A DNA stretch of 64,000 bases from Pagrus major (Eukaryota > Chordata > Actinopteri > Spariformes > Sparidae). A program made the position numbers and the translations under genes. The notes beneath the pieces were generated by a model. The model saw only the letters and a list, made by a program, of their open reading frames with translations. It made no database searches and was not told the DNA's origin. The first letter of the stretch is position 1. Every line of letters starts with the position of its first letter. Positions 11,601 to 22,556 of the stretch are shown here, piece after piece. The stretch covers positions 613,501 through 677,500 of the forward strand of contig NC_133238.1 of NCBI RefSeq assembly GCF_040436345.1, written 5' to 3'.

Positions 11601-14576
11601 CAAGGAATATCATTGAACCAGCAGCTCCTACAGGGTCCGGACCTTACAAGCTCGCTGGTGGGGGTCCTCATGAGGTTCCGCCAGGAGGCTGTGGCGGTCA
11701 TGGCAGACGTGGAGGCCATGTTCCACCAAGTCAAAGTGAGTAATGAAGACACGGATCTTCTGAGATTTCTATGGTGGCCTGGCGGCAACTATGAGCAGGG
11801 TCTCGTCGAACATAAGATGCTGGTGCATATCTTCGGCGCAACATCATCGCCAAGTGTCGCCACCTTTGCGCTCCAGAAATGTGCAACAGATTTCGCAGAG
11901 AAGTTTGGACAAGAGACGGCTAAAACAATCAGGAAAAATTTTTACGTGGATGACTGTCTTAAGTCGGCTTCCGATGAAGATACAGCTATCACACTGTGTG
12001 CTGAGTTGAGAAGCATGTTGGCAAAGGGAGGATTCCGGCTGACAAAGTGGTCAAGCAACAGCAGGAAGTTGCTTAATTCAATCCCAGAAGAGGAAAAGGC
12101 TCAAGGGTTTCAAGATCTGGACTTAGATGAGGACAACTTGCCCATGGAGAGAGCATTGGGTATCCAGTGGTGTGCCGATTCAGATCAGTTCAGGTTCAAG
12201 ATCAATCTTAAAGATCGACCACACACTAGGAGAGGCCTGCTTTCCTTGGTCAGCTCAATTTTTGATCCGCTGGGCTTTCTCGCTCCAGTAATATTGCCCG
12301 CCAAAAGAATCCTGCAGGATTTATGTCGGCAGAAGTATAGCTGGGACGAAGACCTGCCAGACACTGTGGTCAAAGGTTGGAATAAGTGGATCTCAAGTTT
12401 GCCACAGATTGAGAAATTTGGAGTTGACAGATGTGTCAAGTCGAAGCAGTTTGGTGCGCCAGTCTTTGCGCAGCTTCATCACTTTGCTGACGCTAGTGAA
12501 GATGCCTACGGCACCACAAGCTACTTACTGCTGCGCTTTTCAACGGGTGAAGCTCAATCCACCTTGATCCTGGCAAAGACAAGGGTCGCTCCCTTAAAGT
12601 CACCAACTATTCCCAGAATGGAACTGACAGCGGCCACAGTCGCAATAAAAATGGACAAGCTTCTGAGGAAAGAGCTTGAGTTGGAGCTTCACGAATCCAT
12701 CTTTTGGACCGATAGCACGGCTGTGCTAAAGTACTTGAACAGTGAGAGCACCAGATTCAAGACATTCGTTGCTAACAGGGTTTCAGCAATCCTGGATCAC
12801 TCTCAGACATCTCAGTGGAGATACATTAACACCACTCTGAATCCCGCTGACGTTGTCTCAAGAGGACAGACTGTGGAAGCATTTTTGAAAAATGAGAGCT
12901 GGCTTTCAGGACCAAGTTTCTTGCTTAGCTCACAAGACCAGTGGCCTAAAAATCCAGATCCAGGCATGCTGGATATCGACGACCCAGAGGTCAAACGAGT
13001 GACTCAAGTGCATGTCATTCAGGCACAAGAACTCGAGGATTTCATGGATCAGTGGATGAACCACTACTCTTCCTGGACGGCGTTGAAACGCGCTGTAGGC
13101 TGGTTTCTGAAACTTAAGGATTTGCTGAAAGAGCTAAAGGAAAAGAGAAAGGAGCTACGAGCAGTAGACGGAGAAAGCCGGATGACAGAGTTCAAGAAAG
13201 CCATTAAGGGAAAGTATCTGACTTGTGATGACTTGACTGAAGCAGAAACAGAAATTGTGAAATGCTGTCAGAAACAAAGCTTCAAAGAAGACTTGGCTAT
13301 GCTAAAGGAGCATCAAAGAGTGAAGAAAAGTAGCTCACTCGTTAAGTTAAATCCAGTGCTCCGAGACGGAGTTATGAGAGTTGGCGGAAGGTTGAGTCGC
13401 GCGGCTATGCCTGATGACTCCAAGCAGCAAGTCATCTTGCCTAAGGATTCACACGTCACAAGGCTTGTGTTGAGACACATTCATGACATTACAGCTCACG
13501 CCGGAAGGAATCACATGTTGGCTCAGCTACGGCAACGATTCTGGATCCCTGGAGCAAGTGGAGCTATCAGAAGGTTCCTGTCCAAGTGTGTCATCTGTAA
13601 AAGGCTACATGGAGCAGCTGGCAAGCAGCTCATGGCAGATCTACCAACATGCAGGGTCTTGCCAGATGACCCTCCTTTTACAAGAGTCGGCATAGATTAC
13701 TTCGGTCCATTCCTAGTGAAGAGAGGACGAGTCCAAGTAAAGAGATATGGCGTTATCTTCACGTGTCTTGCTATACGAGCAGTGCATCTGGAAGTTGCTT
13801 CTTCTCTCGACACTGATGCCTGTTTCAACGCAATCAGAAGATTTCTTGCAAGAAGAGGACAAGTCAGAGAGATGTATTCAGATAATGGAACCAACTTTCG
13901 GTCAGCTGACAGTGAGATGAGGAAATCAATCAAGGAATGGAACACCAACAGGATCGAGAAACATTTGCAACAGAGAGGTGTTCAGTGGCATTTCAATCCG
14001 CCAGCGGGTTCTCACCACGGAGGCAGCTGGGAGCGGTTAATTCGTTCAGTGAGAAAAATCCTGAACATCACGGTCAAGGAGCAACTGCTGGATGAAGAAG
14101 GTCTCCACACCCTACTTTGTGAAGCTGAGGCGGTCATAAACAGCAGGCCCATCACAAAGGCATCATCAGACCTCAACGATTTAGAGGCCCTCACGCCCAA
14201 CCACTTGTTGTTGCTCAAAGTCAAGCCCGAGTTACCACCAGGAGTATTTCATGAAGATGACCAGTACGTCAACCGCAGATGGAGACAGATTCAATACCTC
14301 GCGGATGTCTTCTGGAAACGCTGGTGCAAAGAGTATCTGACACAGCTCCAAGAACGTCAGCGATGGTCTTCACCTGGAAGAAACTTCTGTGTCGGCGACG
14401 TGGTGCTGATAGTGGACGATACATCACCCAGAAACTCCTGGCCACTTGGAAGAATAGTGGAGACTTTTCCTGATAGAAATGGTTTCGTTCGTCAGGTTAA
14501 AGTGAAGACCAAGACCAACGAGCTTTGTCGCCCTGTAACAAAGCTATGTCTTCTTCAAGAATCAGAGGATAACTGA
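8631..14576 (+). CDS. BEL/Pao retrotransposon Gag-Pol polyprotein
   Basis: One uninterrupted 1981-residue frame between two LTRs encodes everything needed to copy and integrate the element in the nucleus or cytoplasm. In order: an N-terminal Gag region with an Ala/Glu/Lys-rich coiled coil (about 150-220) and a DUF1759-like Gag segment (about 310-460); zinc-knuckle cysteines (CVYC near 556, CFACLKHGH near 590); an aspartic protease with DPGSS (Asp688); a reverse transcriptase with YVDD (1105-1108); a Pao-type RNase H with FADAS (Asp near 1287) and WTDST (near 1356); an H2C2 zinc-binding segment (about 1616-1660); an integrase core with the three acidic positions near 1687, 1750 and 1800; and a C-terminal DUF5641-like domain (about 1880-1980). 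No envelope frame is present. Catalytic positions look intact, so the copy may be competent. The start is the first ATG of the frame. Confidence 0.96.
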   Translation: MTEKAIEEHTSRQIQARRYKLSQITSLKNHIEQLMEDDANVDTVKNKLRVDFSGLHQEFLELNSGLQKLMNEEEFAGDQRNWFDPKNKSMDDFFWKCEDWMKEVLKRVEQAEECDRQVAPADSRSTSTKVSTSGQSKATSRSGNSRSSASSVRLKAEMEQALLRAKAAALQEKLAIEQEEAEFEAQQKRIEASIKARKEMHAMQTALAESDAKMEVLQKYENTQEDGSTGKTDDNGQTDTKPTLRPPSRPTLPAPRVKQNTPAATDQLATPAPKTEIREPQGPVLDGLCQAISQQANVTEYLVRSHKASLLPDLTIPTFKGDPLEYNSFIRAIEHGIEGRTSDNRDRLQFLLQYTSGQPHELVKSCIHMESSAGYAKAKQMLKEFFGDDFKIAEAYIKEALDWPTIKPEDGASLQSFALFLTGCSNTMTDISYMEDLDNTANIKALANKLPYKLKESWRKSACDLQERTKKRVKFEDFVDFVNKQVKYLLHPLYGNIKENTINTKEPVKQKPKPQYAETLKSRKVFTTVVVPPKTENEKQTAAKTQPVSVDGFSKPCVYCNGEQHSLTVCKKFKSKQHKDKIGFLRSKGLCFACLKHGHMSSSCKQKLQCEECSRPHPTSLHITNKDTREDTGKDCCDQQSVSSALVQMAETFGVSGAGKDDCVLSIVPVCVKAQKGTKTVTTYAFLDPGSSATFATESLINQLNMNGRNVNISLRTMGHESVVNTRIVAGLEISSLDSNQFVELSEVYSQKDIPVAKDNIPRQEDIDSWPHLKEVKIPTIQAEVGLLIGANVPKAMEPLQVVNSVDNGPYAVRTILGWTVNGPLRGENDTLEANTLTGITANRISVAKLEELWQLQFKQDFPDAGQDEDIEMSKEDHQFISMVSQSAVLKDGHYNVCLPVKKKCLCMLNNRAAAEQRALNLQKRFSKDGKFYGEYVAFMDDMLKKGYAVKLVGDECEPTEGRTWYLPHHGVRHPTKQKLRVVFDCGASFQGISLNQQLLQGPDLTSSLVGVLMRFRQEAVAVMADVEAMFHQVKVSNEDTDLLRFLWWPGGNYEQGLVEHKMLVHIFGATSSPSVATFALQKCATDFAEKFGQETAKTIRKNFYVDDCLKSASDEDTAITLCAELRSMLAKGGFRLTKWSSNSRKLLNSIPEEEKAQGFQDLDLDEDNLPMERALGIQWCADSDQFRFKINLKDRPHTRRGLLSLVSSIFDPLGFLAPVILPAKRILQDLCRQKYSWDEDLPDTVVKGWNKWISSLPQIEKFGVDRCVKSKQFGAPVFAQLHHFADASEDAYGTTSYLLLRFSTGEAQSTLILAKTRVAPLKSPTIPRMELTAATVAIKMDKLLRKELELELHESIFWTDSTAVLKYLNSESTRFKTFVANRVSAILDHSQTSQWRYINTTLNPADVVSRGQTVEAFLKNESWLSGPSFLLSSQDQWPKNPDPGMLDIDDPEVKRVTQVHVIQAQELEDFMDQWMNHYSSWTALKRAVGWFLKLKDLLKELKEKRKELRAVDGESRMTEFKKAIKGKYLTCDDLTEAETEIVKCCQKQSFKEDLAMLKEHQRVKKSSSLVKLNPVLRDGVMRVGGRLSRAAMPDDSKQQVILPKDSHVTRLVLRHIHDITAHAGRNHMLAQLRQRFWIPGASGAIRRFLSKCVICKRLHGAAGKQLMADLPTCRVLPDDPPFTRVGIDYFGPFLVKRGRVQVKRYGVIFTCLAIRAVHLEVASSLDTDACFNAIRRFLARRGQVREMYSDNGTNFRSADSEMRKSIKEWNTNRIEKHLQQRGVQWHFNPPAGSHHGGSWERLIRSVRKILNITVKEQLLDEEGLHTLLCEAEAVINSRPITKASSDLNDLEALTPNHLLLLKVKPELPPGVFHEDDQYVNRRWRQIQYLADVFWKRWCKEYLTQLQERQRWSSPGRNFCVGDVVLIVDDTSPRNSWPLGRIVETFPDRNGFVRQVKVKTKTNELCRPVTKLCLLQESEDN

Positions 14577-14729
14577 TGGACTGTTATGAAGATCTCATCT
14601 TGAATGGGACTAAGAACACCAAGCTTCTTTCACTAAGTGATAAGTAATGTTATTCAGGCTCCTTTAATTTAAGTTAACACTTTTGGAGTAATTGTTTCAA
14701 GGACATTGATAACAATTAGGGGCCGGTAA

Positions 14730-15247
14730 TATAGGAGCCTAAATGCTATTTTTTGTTGATAAGTATTTAAATAATAATTTAAGTTGATATGTGAAAAAAG
14801 ATTGTTGTTAATTATGGTAAAGAAGAGGTTATTTACAGGTGAACAGTTCATATTAATAAGTTAGTACTTAATTCATTTTACTTAAAAATGTGTGGATGTT
14901 TTTTGGTTTAAAAATCGCACATGTAACCTTTAATGCAGATGAGTGTGGGTGCGTGGTTGACGTAAAACAGGCAGTCAGGTCAGTGTCATGGAGTGGAGCC
15001 ACACAGTTTTTTGACCTCTTTGCTCTTTGCTCTTTGCTTTCACTTTACCTTTAGACTCCGCATTTTTTCTGTCTTTGGCTCTTACCTGTTTTTATTTTCA
15101 TAATGCTGGACTATTGTATTGTGCCTTATTTCACGGAGTAAACGGTGAAAAGAAACGAAGGAATCGTGTGGAGTTTTTTATGTCGTAAAAGTGGACAACG
15201 AGGGAGGAGAGCGTCAAGCTCATGGCTTCGCCGATTAGGAACCTACA
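14730..15247 (+). repeat. 3' LTR of BEL/Pao retrotransposon
   Basis: This 518 bp repeat of 7801-8311 carries one additional 7 bp unit. A purine-rich stretch (AGGGGCCGG) lies just upstream at 14718-14726 and may be the plus-strand primer site. GTAAT follows at 15248-15252. Confidence 0.92.
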
Positions 15248-15252
15248 GTAAT
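15248..15252. repeat. target-site duplication, right (GTAAT)
   Basis: This matches GTAAT at 7796-7800. After it the Tc1 sequence resumes. Confidence 0.85.
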
Positions 15253-15719
15253 CATGGACTGTCATTTCTCTTTACTTAGCTGAGTGGTTCTTGCCATAAT
15301 ATGGATTAGAACAGTAGTCAAATAGCGCTATTCCCTGTATTGAACTGTGTACCTTAACTCTGCACAACACAACTGATGGTCTCAAACACATAAAGAAGGC
15401 AAGAAATTACACAAATTAACTCTTGACAAGGCACATCTGTTAATTGAAAACCATTCCAGGTGTCTATCTCATGAATCTGATTGAGAGAATGCCAAAAGTG
15501 TGCAAAGCTGTCATCAAAGCAAAAGGTGGCTACTTTGAAGAATATAAAATATAAAACATATTCTGGTTTAACACTTTTTTGTTTAATGCATAATTCCATG
15601 TGTCCCTTTATAGTTTTGATGTCTTCAGTATTGATCTACAATGTAGAAAATAATAAAAATAAAGATAAACCATTGAATGAGAAGGTGTGTCCAAACTTTT
15701 GACTGGTAGTGTATGTATC

Positions 15720-16444
15720 TAAAATTTCCTATACCTACAGAAACAAAAGAAACACATTTCAAAATTATGAATGACATTTATACTTCCAAAGAATTGCTTA
15801 GGCTACGATTTAATATTGATTATAATATTTACTAATTTTGCAAAAATTATATTTAAACTACAGACCATATATTTTTCTCATGTAATGTAATTAATATGAT
15901 CTGGGTTGATATTCACAAATGGATAACACAAAAAGTCTTGTCAATTCCTCTTCTACCTCTAAAGACAATATTACAATCACTATCATCTTAAAAAAACAAA
16001 AATGATTAATTCTGTGTTAATGTGATTCTGTATCTAGCTAAATTTTTCATACACAAAAAATCGAGTTTTGAAATCATACCACAATATTGTTTTTTTCTGA
16101 ATGAATTTAAAAATTGTACCTTGAATCTTTAAAATTGATAAAAGAAAAAATGGCACAACAATTGTTACTGATAATCTGAAAAATTTCCCCATCGAATTAG
16201 AAAACTGGTGTAAAATTATATACCACCTTGTATGTTTATTTATTTTAGTTTTTCTTCTATGTTTCTTTTCTATTATATTCCACTATAATTGCACTTCAAT
16301 TCAATTGTCATTCTTATATTATGAGATTTAACATTTGTTTACCCTACATTTGTTGTATTGTCTGTGAAATCAAATGTTAATGCTGCCATACTTTTGTAGT
16401 TCTTTACATTTGTAGATTTTCAATAAAGTGAAGCCAAAAAAAAC
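15720..16444 (+). other. non-coding stretch ending in AATAAA and an A run
   Basis: AT-rich sequence without a coding frame. It ends CAATAAAGTG followed shortly by a run of A (16425-16444), which resembles the 3' end of a retroposed copy or LINE. The source is not recognised. Confidence 0.35.
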
Positions 16445-17269
16445 CCCAACTTTGCCAGTCTCCATTGCCTTACATCAATTCCGATTTGTTTTTTTGTTTC
16501 ATAATTTGTTTTAATGCACATATTGGTGGTGTGTAGGAATTGTATACTTGTAATTGTAATTGCTACTGAGGCAGAGGCACACAGAGAAATTGTTACAGCC
16601 ATTTGCAGATCTCTGCCATGGCAGAAGTGTAGCAAAAGTCACGTGTAAAAAGACAGTCAACTGACAGTTGGAACTGGTGACTTGTCTGTATTTCCAGCTC
16701 TTCAAGCAAAGCTACATAGACTTTTCAACCATCTGTAAATGCGTACAGATTTCAATGTTTCCCATAGGATTTTGTGAGACTATGGTGGGTTGACCTCAGA
16801 CCCTTTAGGAGGGGTCCGGGGGCATGCTCCCATGAAAGAAAGTTTTTCACATTTTCATGTTTTTTTCACATTTTCATCAATCTTGTGCACTCTAAGAGAA
16901 AAATTAAGACACTATATCATAAATAACATAAACATAAATGAGAAATTCTAGGAAAATATAAAATATAACACTGAACATTGCTGCCTGGCGATTAACCCAG
17001 TCCTCACAATAACACACAGCTTTGGCTATACAATATTAACACTAGCCTATAGGCTATAGTCAGTAGTCAGTATCAATCCATTGCTTTCCATCTTGACCGA
17101 TTGGGAGTGAAAGATGCTTTGCTGAAGCAACGAAGCAAAACAACATTTAGAGCTACTAGATTGAGTACATTTTATGTGAAGTGAAAAATATTTTTCAGAT
17201 CAATATGAGACTATAGAGGGGGAAATTAGACATGGCAGGCTGCCAGTGTCTAATTCATGGGAACAACTG

Positions 17270-17450
17270 GCCTTGTGTAAACACTCACAGATCTATGCAT
17301 TCATTTACAGATTTGTCTAAACATTCGCAGATCTCAAATGCACACACGCACTCTGAATACACATTTATAGATTCCTTTACACATTCACAAATCTAAGTAC
17401 GCATTTAGAGATTCTCGTACACATTTACAGACATGAATATGCACAGACGC
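17270..17450. repeat. degenerate tandem array with an ACAnATTnACAGAT-like unit
   Basis: Phrases such as cattcacagatct, catttacagattt and cattcgcagatct recur roughly every 20-35 bp across about 180 bp. The units are too uneven to be CRISPR-like, and this is a eukaryotic context. It is most likely a decayed minisatellite. Confidence 0.45.
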
Positions 17451-17697
17451 CTTGAGATACAGTTATACAACTCTCCACTCACATTACCAAATAGTTTTGC
17501 TACAATAATGGACCCATTCAAGGGTCCTTGGCATGTACTAACTGAGACAACTTTGATGGAGACTTGAATAACAGGGTCACTGCCATTACGAACTATATTA
17601 CCTTCTACATATGTATCAATATACCAGTCAAAACAATATAGAGATATCCAAAATCAACACCTTGGCTCTCGTTTCAAAACTGAACTTAAGTTTAGTT

Positions 17698-17698
17698 T

Positions 17699-17731
<33 letters not shown>
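17698..17731. repeat. (TAA)n microsatellite
   Basis: About eleven consecutive TAA/AAT units. Confidence 0.9.
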
Positions 17732-17733
<2 letters not shown>

Positions 17734-18119
17734 CAAAAACTAGCTCTGTATCGGTTCAAGCATTGGTATCAGCGGATATCCAATCGGATCTGGACTGAAA
17801 ATTATGAATAAGTGCATCTCTAGTTTGTGTGTGGATGAGAAAAAAATCAAAAGGCTCTGTGTGTTTTATTATTATTTCAATAATGTTTCCCTTATTCAGT
17901 TACAAATTACAAAGTTACAAATGTATGAAAAATAAGAGCATCAAAATGTTGTCTATTTGCTGTTTTTGTGTATTAACATATGTACTGCACCTACTTGCCC
18001 ATAGCGTTCAGTCCGACTGTTATATTTTCAACATCTGATGTTTCTGGATAAATATTACTGCTGCATTAATGTGTATGAGTTATTTTACTGCATAGATAAG
18101 ATACATAGTTGATACAAGG

Positions 18120-18590
18120 TTGAGCCTATTTTAACAACTTTATATACTGTTGGCTTGTTTAATCAACACCAATGCATCATAAAAAAATCATCTTATGTTT
18201 GTGGCGTGGCTGTCCTGTGAGAACTATATGTATCAGTAAAAAAGTCAGAAAACAGGCTATTTTTTTTTTTAGCTTTGTGACATTTTTTCAGCGAATCCAA
18301 GGGTTTTTTAAATAGTTTATTTAGTTTAAGGAGATTTCCTCAACACATAAAGAACATTTCATCCTTCAGTTTATCAGAAATGTTCAAAATCAACAAATCT
18401 GGAGATGCACAGTTTTCACTGGACAGGAAAAGGAGGAAAAATGTAATCGAAACAGTAACTAGTACCTAAACCATTTAGACAAATGTAGTGGAGTAAAAAG
18501 TAAAATATGTCTCTGAGATGTAGCTGAGTAGAAGCATAAAGTAGTATAAAACTGAAATACTCTAGTAAAGTGAGTAGGCATTTATATATA
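18120..18590. mobile_element. MITE-like repeat, copy A
   Basis: This shares long stretches with 33190-33640: TTTCATCCTTCAGTTTATCA, then TTTTCACTGGACAGGAA..GGAGGAAAA, then AAATGTAGTGGAGTAAAAAG-like sequence. Copy A carries an extra segment at about 18190-18350. No transposase is encoded. The superfamily is not certain. Confidence 0.6.
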
Positions 18591-19500
18591 TATATTTTTT
18601 TTAATGCACATTATTAGGCCGCTCTTTAGTCTGCTCCAATAAGTGGTTGCCTTTACATCCAAAGCTGTCTTGAGGGTGAACTTGTAAAATGCAATATGAC
18701 AATAGTCGCTGAATTAGGACAATTAACATATAATTATCATATTAGCCATCATCACAACAGTTGCCCCACAAGAGATTTGGCAGGAGCCACCAATGGTGTA
18801 AAGGCAAAGGAAGTCAGTAATAAAAAAAATTTTAAAAATAAAAAATTGTGTAAGGTATTGGATCCAACGTCATAAACTACACGTTCCGTCTGCTCCTCTG
18901 CCATTGCAACAATGATAAGAAAGAGACATTTTACTGAGACATTTCATTTAAGCACAAACTAAAAAATATCAGGCATTAGAGAGTGAGTGTGCATTAATAT
19001 GATTACGGAATTTTAAACTTGTTCAAAGGGATGTTTGTGCAAGTGTTTTTCGCGTTTCTAGTCCTCTGAAAAATCTGGTTCTGACTTGATCTGACTGGTT
19101 ATGAATTTTTATCGGACTGTTTAGCACTTATTAATAATATGTTGTTTGGTCGAGGCAGATGCTTTGTCAACTGCTTTCCTGATGGATGGGCACTACAGAA
19201 TGACGCACAGCCCGATGCTTTGACAGTTTAACAGCAAAAACAATCGCCGACGAAGAGAGTCAGTGTCAATTATTTGAGTCATGCGACATAACCGCGGTCT
19301 GACGCAAGAAACTCTCGCTGCAGACCCGGTTGTTCATTGGCATGTAATAGCGATAGGGTCTTCGACAACGCTTACCTAGGATCCAGCGACGGCAGGATCT
19401 CCGTGTAGATCACCGCACCACGGAATTACAATTCGATGGCAACACGAAGTCGGCCCAGCTCTTTGCCAGCCAGGCCTAGTTCTCTAAATGAGGAGGGGCT

Positions 19501-19502
<2 letters not shown>

Positions 19503-19562
<60 letters not shown>
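19503..19562. repeat. (CT)n microsatellite
   Basis: A pure CT dinucleotide run of nearly 60 bp. It makes the leucine/serine run in the overlapping frame at 19436-19621, which is therefore not a gene. Confidence 0.95.
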
Positions 19563-19565
<3 letters not shown>

Positions 19566-19769
19566 ATTCGATTCAATTCAATTGGCTTAATTGGCATGAC
19601 GTTTTGGATCAAACATTTTGACAAAGTATAAATTGTTTTATAAGAAGTAGAAAACATAGTGTCTAATCATTGAAATATGTCTTGCTTTGTGACATGCAAC
19701 ATCCTCCTGCCAGTTCTACTGTAGAGCTGTCTGAGGAGGGTTTGAATGAGTAAGTGTTTTGGGAAGGTA

Positions 19770-21329
19770 GGGGAGACTGGGGACAGTTGCAACACTTTTT
19801 ACATTACTCTCAGTTACTCAGAGACTATTTGGACTAGGCTCACCAAATCTTTACATATTAAACCTACATCTGTCTGCTAAATGCCCATACCATTTAAAAA
19901 AGGCTACATATAACATATCAATCACAATATTTATTTGAATAGAGGAATTCAGACGTTGCAACTGACCCCAAACCTGGGGACAGTTGCAACACGGATCAGG
20001 GATGGTTGCAACATATAAAAAAACCCATTCAATTTCACTAATTATCTTCTGCTTTTTGTCTAAATAAGCACAGTATACAATATTAAGGTATTTAATAAGT
20101 TTTGTTTTGTGTAAAACATAGGCCTACCTTGAGTCAATGTGCAGATGTTACAGAAGCTATAAAAACTCAATATTTCATTTTGGGACAAAAAGAATGGAAT
20201 AATTTGCAATACAAAAAACATTTATTAAACATATGAACAAACAGTGAACTGTTTTAGTTAACAAAATTCACATTGTTTTAAAACTCCAGTGAATATAAAC
20301 TTTGACTTTAAGTTTTATTAAAGGCACACAAATGTTTAAAAAATAAGAGAGCAACACTCGCCTCTCCCCAACAAATCTGCTGCCCTTTGTAAATATTCAT
20401 TGAGGCTCTTCTCTTGGTCCTCTGAGAATACTTTTCTGCTGGTCCAGTACCCTGCAAGCGGTTTATTTTTTGATGCCATGCTTGCAAGATTCTTTTTTTT
20501 CTTGTGGAACCTGAACAACATGGTGTGGCATATGTCAAAGGCCTTGGCCACTGCCCTCACTCATTTGCCCTCATCTGTTATTATATCTGAGGCTTGTTCC
20601 AAAATACTGAGGGGAACCCCTCTGTTAGTGACTCTCTTCCTCACTCTTGGCATACTGAAAACAAACAGAATACAATAGTATACAATTTCTATATTTAGAT
20701 GATTTATTCACTATATGACATGATGTTTATATGACACATACAACATACAACAATAACTAATTGCTCATTTTTGCTCAACAAGTTATTTGGGGAATTATTT
20801 TGTTTATAATTAGCATTAGTTTCTCATTATGATTGCCTGTTCTGTTCATCATGAGCAATGAAATATATTAATTGTGCCTATTTTGAACTAAAAATCTTCA
20901 AAAATACAGTTGTGTGGTCTGTTTTGATATGACTAGCCTAATTAGCATGGGGACAGTTGCAACAGTTGCAACCGTCCCCATGGTATCAGTCATGACAAAA
21001 CACCATGTGCTAGCTAGCCACATTGACATTGACACATGTAAACCATGTCATTTAATAGTCAACAAAACAGTGATTCAAACTAGGTAGGTTTGGATTAATT
21101 CATACAAAAGATCAGGACAGTATGACAAAAACACAGCTCATGAAAAAAGCTACTTTCATACCTCCAAAACAACTTTGTCTTGATAGAAGCAGGACCAGAT
21201 GCTCAATATGGCCTCTCTCTTCTTGGTGGGTTAGAGGGTCTAACTGAGCATGTGCAGTGTGAGTGTCATCACTCTAGCATGTTTCTGATTGGAGAAATAA
21301 GGCTTGTTACAACTGTCCCCAGTCTCCCC
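19770..21329 (-). mobile_element. pogo-like Tc1/mariner element, non-autonomous
   Basis: The ends are inverted repeats: GGGGAGACTGGGGACAGTTG on the left and ACTGTCCCCAGTCTCCCC on the right. TA lies at both edges (19768-19769 and 21330-21331). Internal copies of the GGGGACAGTTGCAAC motif occur near 19976 and 20950. The only protein remnant is a minus-strand helix-turn-helix (20336-20560) of the type found at the N terminus of pogo/Tigger-like transposases. The DDE domain is absent, so the copy cannot move itself. Confidence 0.75.
20336..20560 (-). pseudogene. transposase N-terminal helix-turn-helix fragment
   Basis: The 74-residue frame starts MRAVAKAFDICHTMLFRFHK and continues through a segment like FSEDQEKSLNEYLQ. 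This pattern is typical of the psq/CENP-B-type DNA-binding region of pogo-like transposases. No catalytic part follows. Confidence 0.6.
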
Positions 21330-21331
21330 TA

Positions 21332-22556
21332 TATTTAGTTGGGTTTGTCTTTTTTAAAGGATGTATTATTTAGGTACAACAAGGGGCTCCTTAAAATTCT
21401 CTGTCCAGTAAATTAGGTGCATTAGTGCATTTTCTGAATTTGCGTTGGGACGTAAACAGCAGCAAAAAGATGGTGATAAAAATATGGTCGGCATCTTCAC
21501 ATCAAAAGTTCGACATCTGAGTAACACTGTAGTCACTACAGTCTCTGATTTACCGTTGCTTGGCCAGCCTGAGATCCATTTGTCCATTTAATTTTCCTGC
21601 AACCAGACATAAACCAGGAGCAGCCATAAATCCAAACTGGATTATTATGGCTCCCATCCTGGATCTCTTCCCTCTCTTCTCTGGGGTGGTCCGGCTGGTC
21701 AGGCTCTATGGTCGAAAGATGCCCTGGGCAGTGTTCATCTCAAAGTCAGCTCTTCTTTATCCAAAGCCCAGGGTTTATTTTTCAACGCTGAAGAATGAAT
21801 TCTGTCATGGGTAAAAATTGTTTCAGCAATAATGCCGAAGAAATCTGAAGGAGATACCAGCCGTTGCATTTGCATGCACCGCCGTTTCATGGTTTTATAT
21901 TTATGGTAAATGGATCATATTTATATAGCTTAGCACTTTTCTATTCTCAGCAACCAGTGTTTTTAATTACGTATTTTCACAGTCCTATATTTGATTAGTT
22001 ATGACAAACTGCAGCTTTCTCAAGTTTAAAAATGATCTTTTTTATCAAAAATTGACAATCATATATGTAGTTCATGGCACAATTCAAGCGGTATCAAAAA
22101 ATTATTTGTCTTCCTCCATTCATTGCCAGGCATATTTTTTTCCAAAATAAGGTCCCATGAGGGAAACTGGAAATGGTGTGACTTCGACTTTCTATAGATG
22201 GTGTAGTTTGGAGTCCCAAAACCCGGAAAATAGTTAGCATTTTTACAAATGCGGTTCCCTTGTCTCAGAGTCTGAGAATGGGTTTTGTTAAAATACCTAA
22301 AATAATGTCTGTGGTTACCACGGGCTTAAGATATTTACACATTTTGTTCTATGACATAAAATTCATCATTAAGTGTCCGACAATTAAATTATGAAGGGCT
22401 TACATATCCTAAACACTTTGGTTGCTTACAAGTGGCTAAATGAGACTTTAGAGGTTGTCGGGGACATTAAACGCCATCACACCGAACACAGAAACTCATC
22501 TAGTCACTAGTCAATGCTATGGCCCCTCCAGGGATCAGCGAGAGTGAAAGTTTTGG
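21332..22556. other. gene-free stretch
   Basis: No frame or repeat boundary I can support. The frames at 21366 and 21560 are short and unrecognised. Confidence 0.45.

Larger units (their letters stand above)
6653..15711 (-). mobile_element. Tc1/mariner DNA transposon split by the BEL/Pao insertion
   Basis: The left end reads ACTACCAGTCAAAAGTTTGA and the right end, reversed, CACTACCAGTCAAAAGTTTG; TA follows the right end at 15712. The two Tc1 pieces are 6653-7800 and 15248-15711. The transposase is on the minus strand and broken. The best-preserved part (7085-7363) contains GGGGVMVWGCF and the DNDPKHTS motif around the second catalytic aspartate of the DD34E domain. GTAAT is present once at each edge of the inserted BEL element. 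Confidence 0.9.
16445..19500. other. gene-free stretch with several repeats
   Basis: No gene seen. It holds a common-looking fish repeat near 16760-16860, a degenerate short-period array at 17270-17450, a (TAA)n run at 17698-17731 and the MITE copy near 18120-18590. The open frames at 17829 and 19436 have no support. Confidence 0.5.

Noticed and set aside
17270..17450. CRISPR-like array of short repeats
   Set aside because: Units and spacings vary, no cas genes, and the context is a vertebrate genome.
19436..19621. Open frame with a long Leu/Ser run
   Set aside because: Produced by the (CT)n repeat; no other support.
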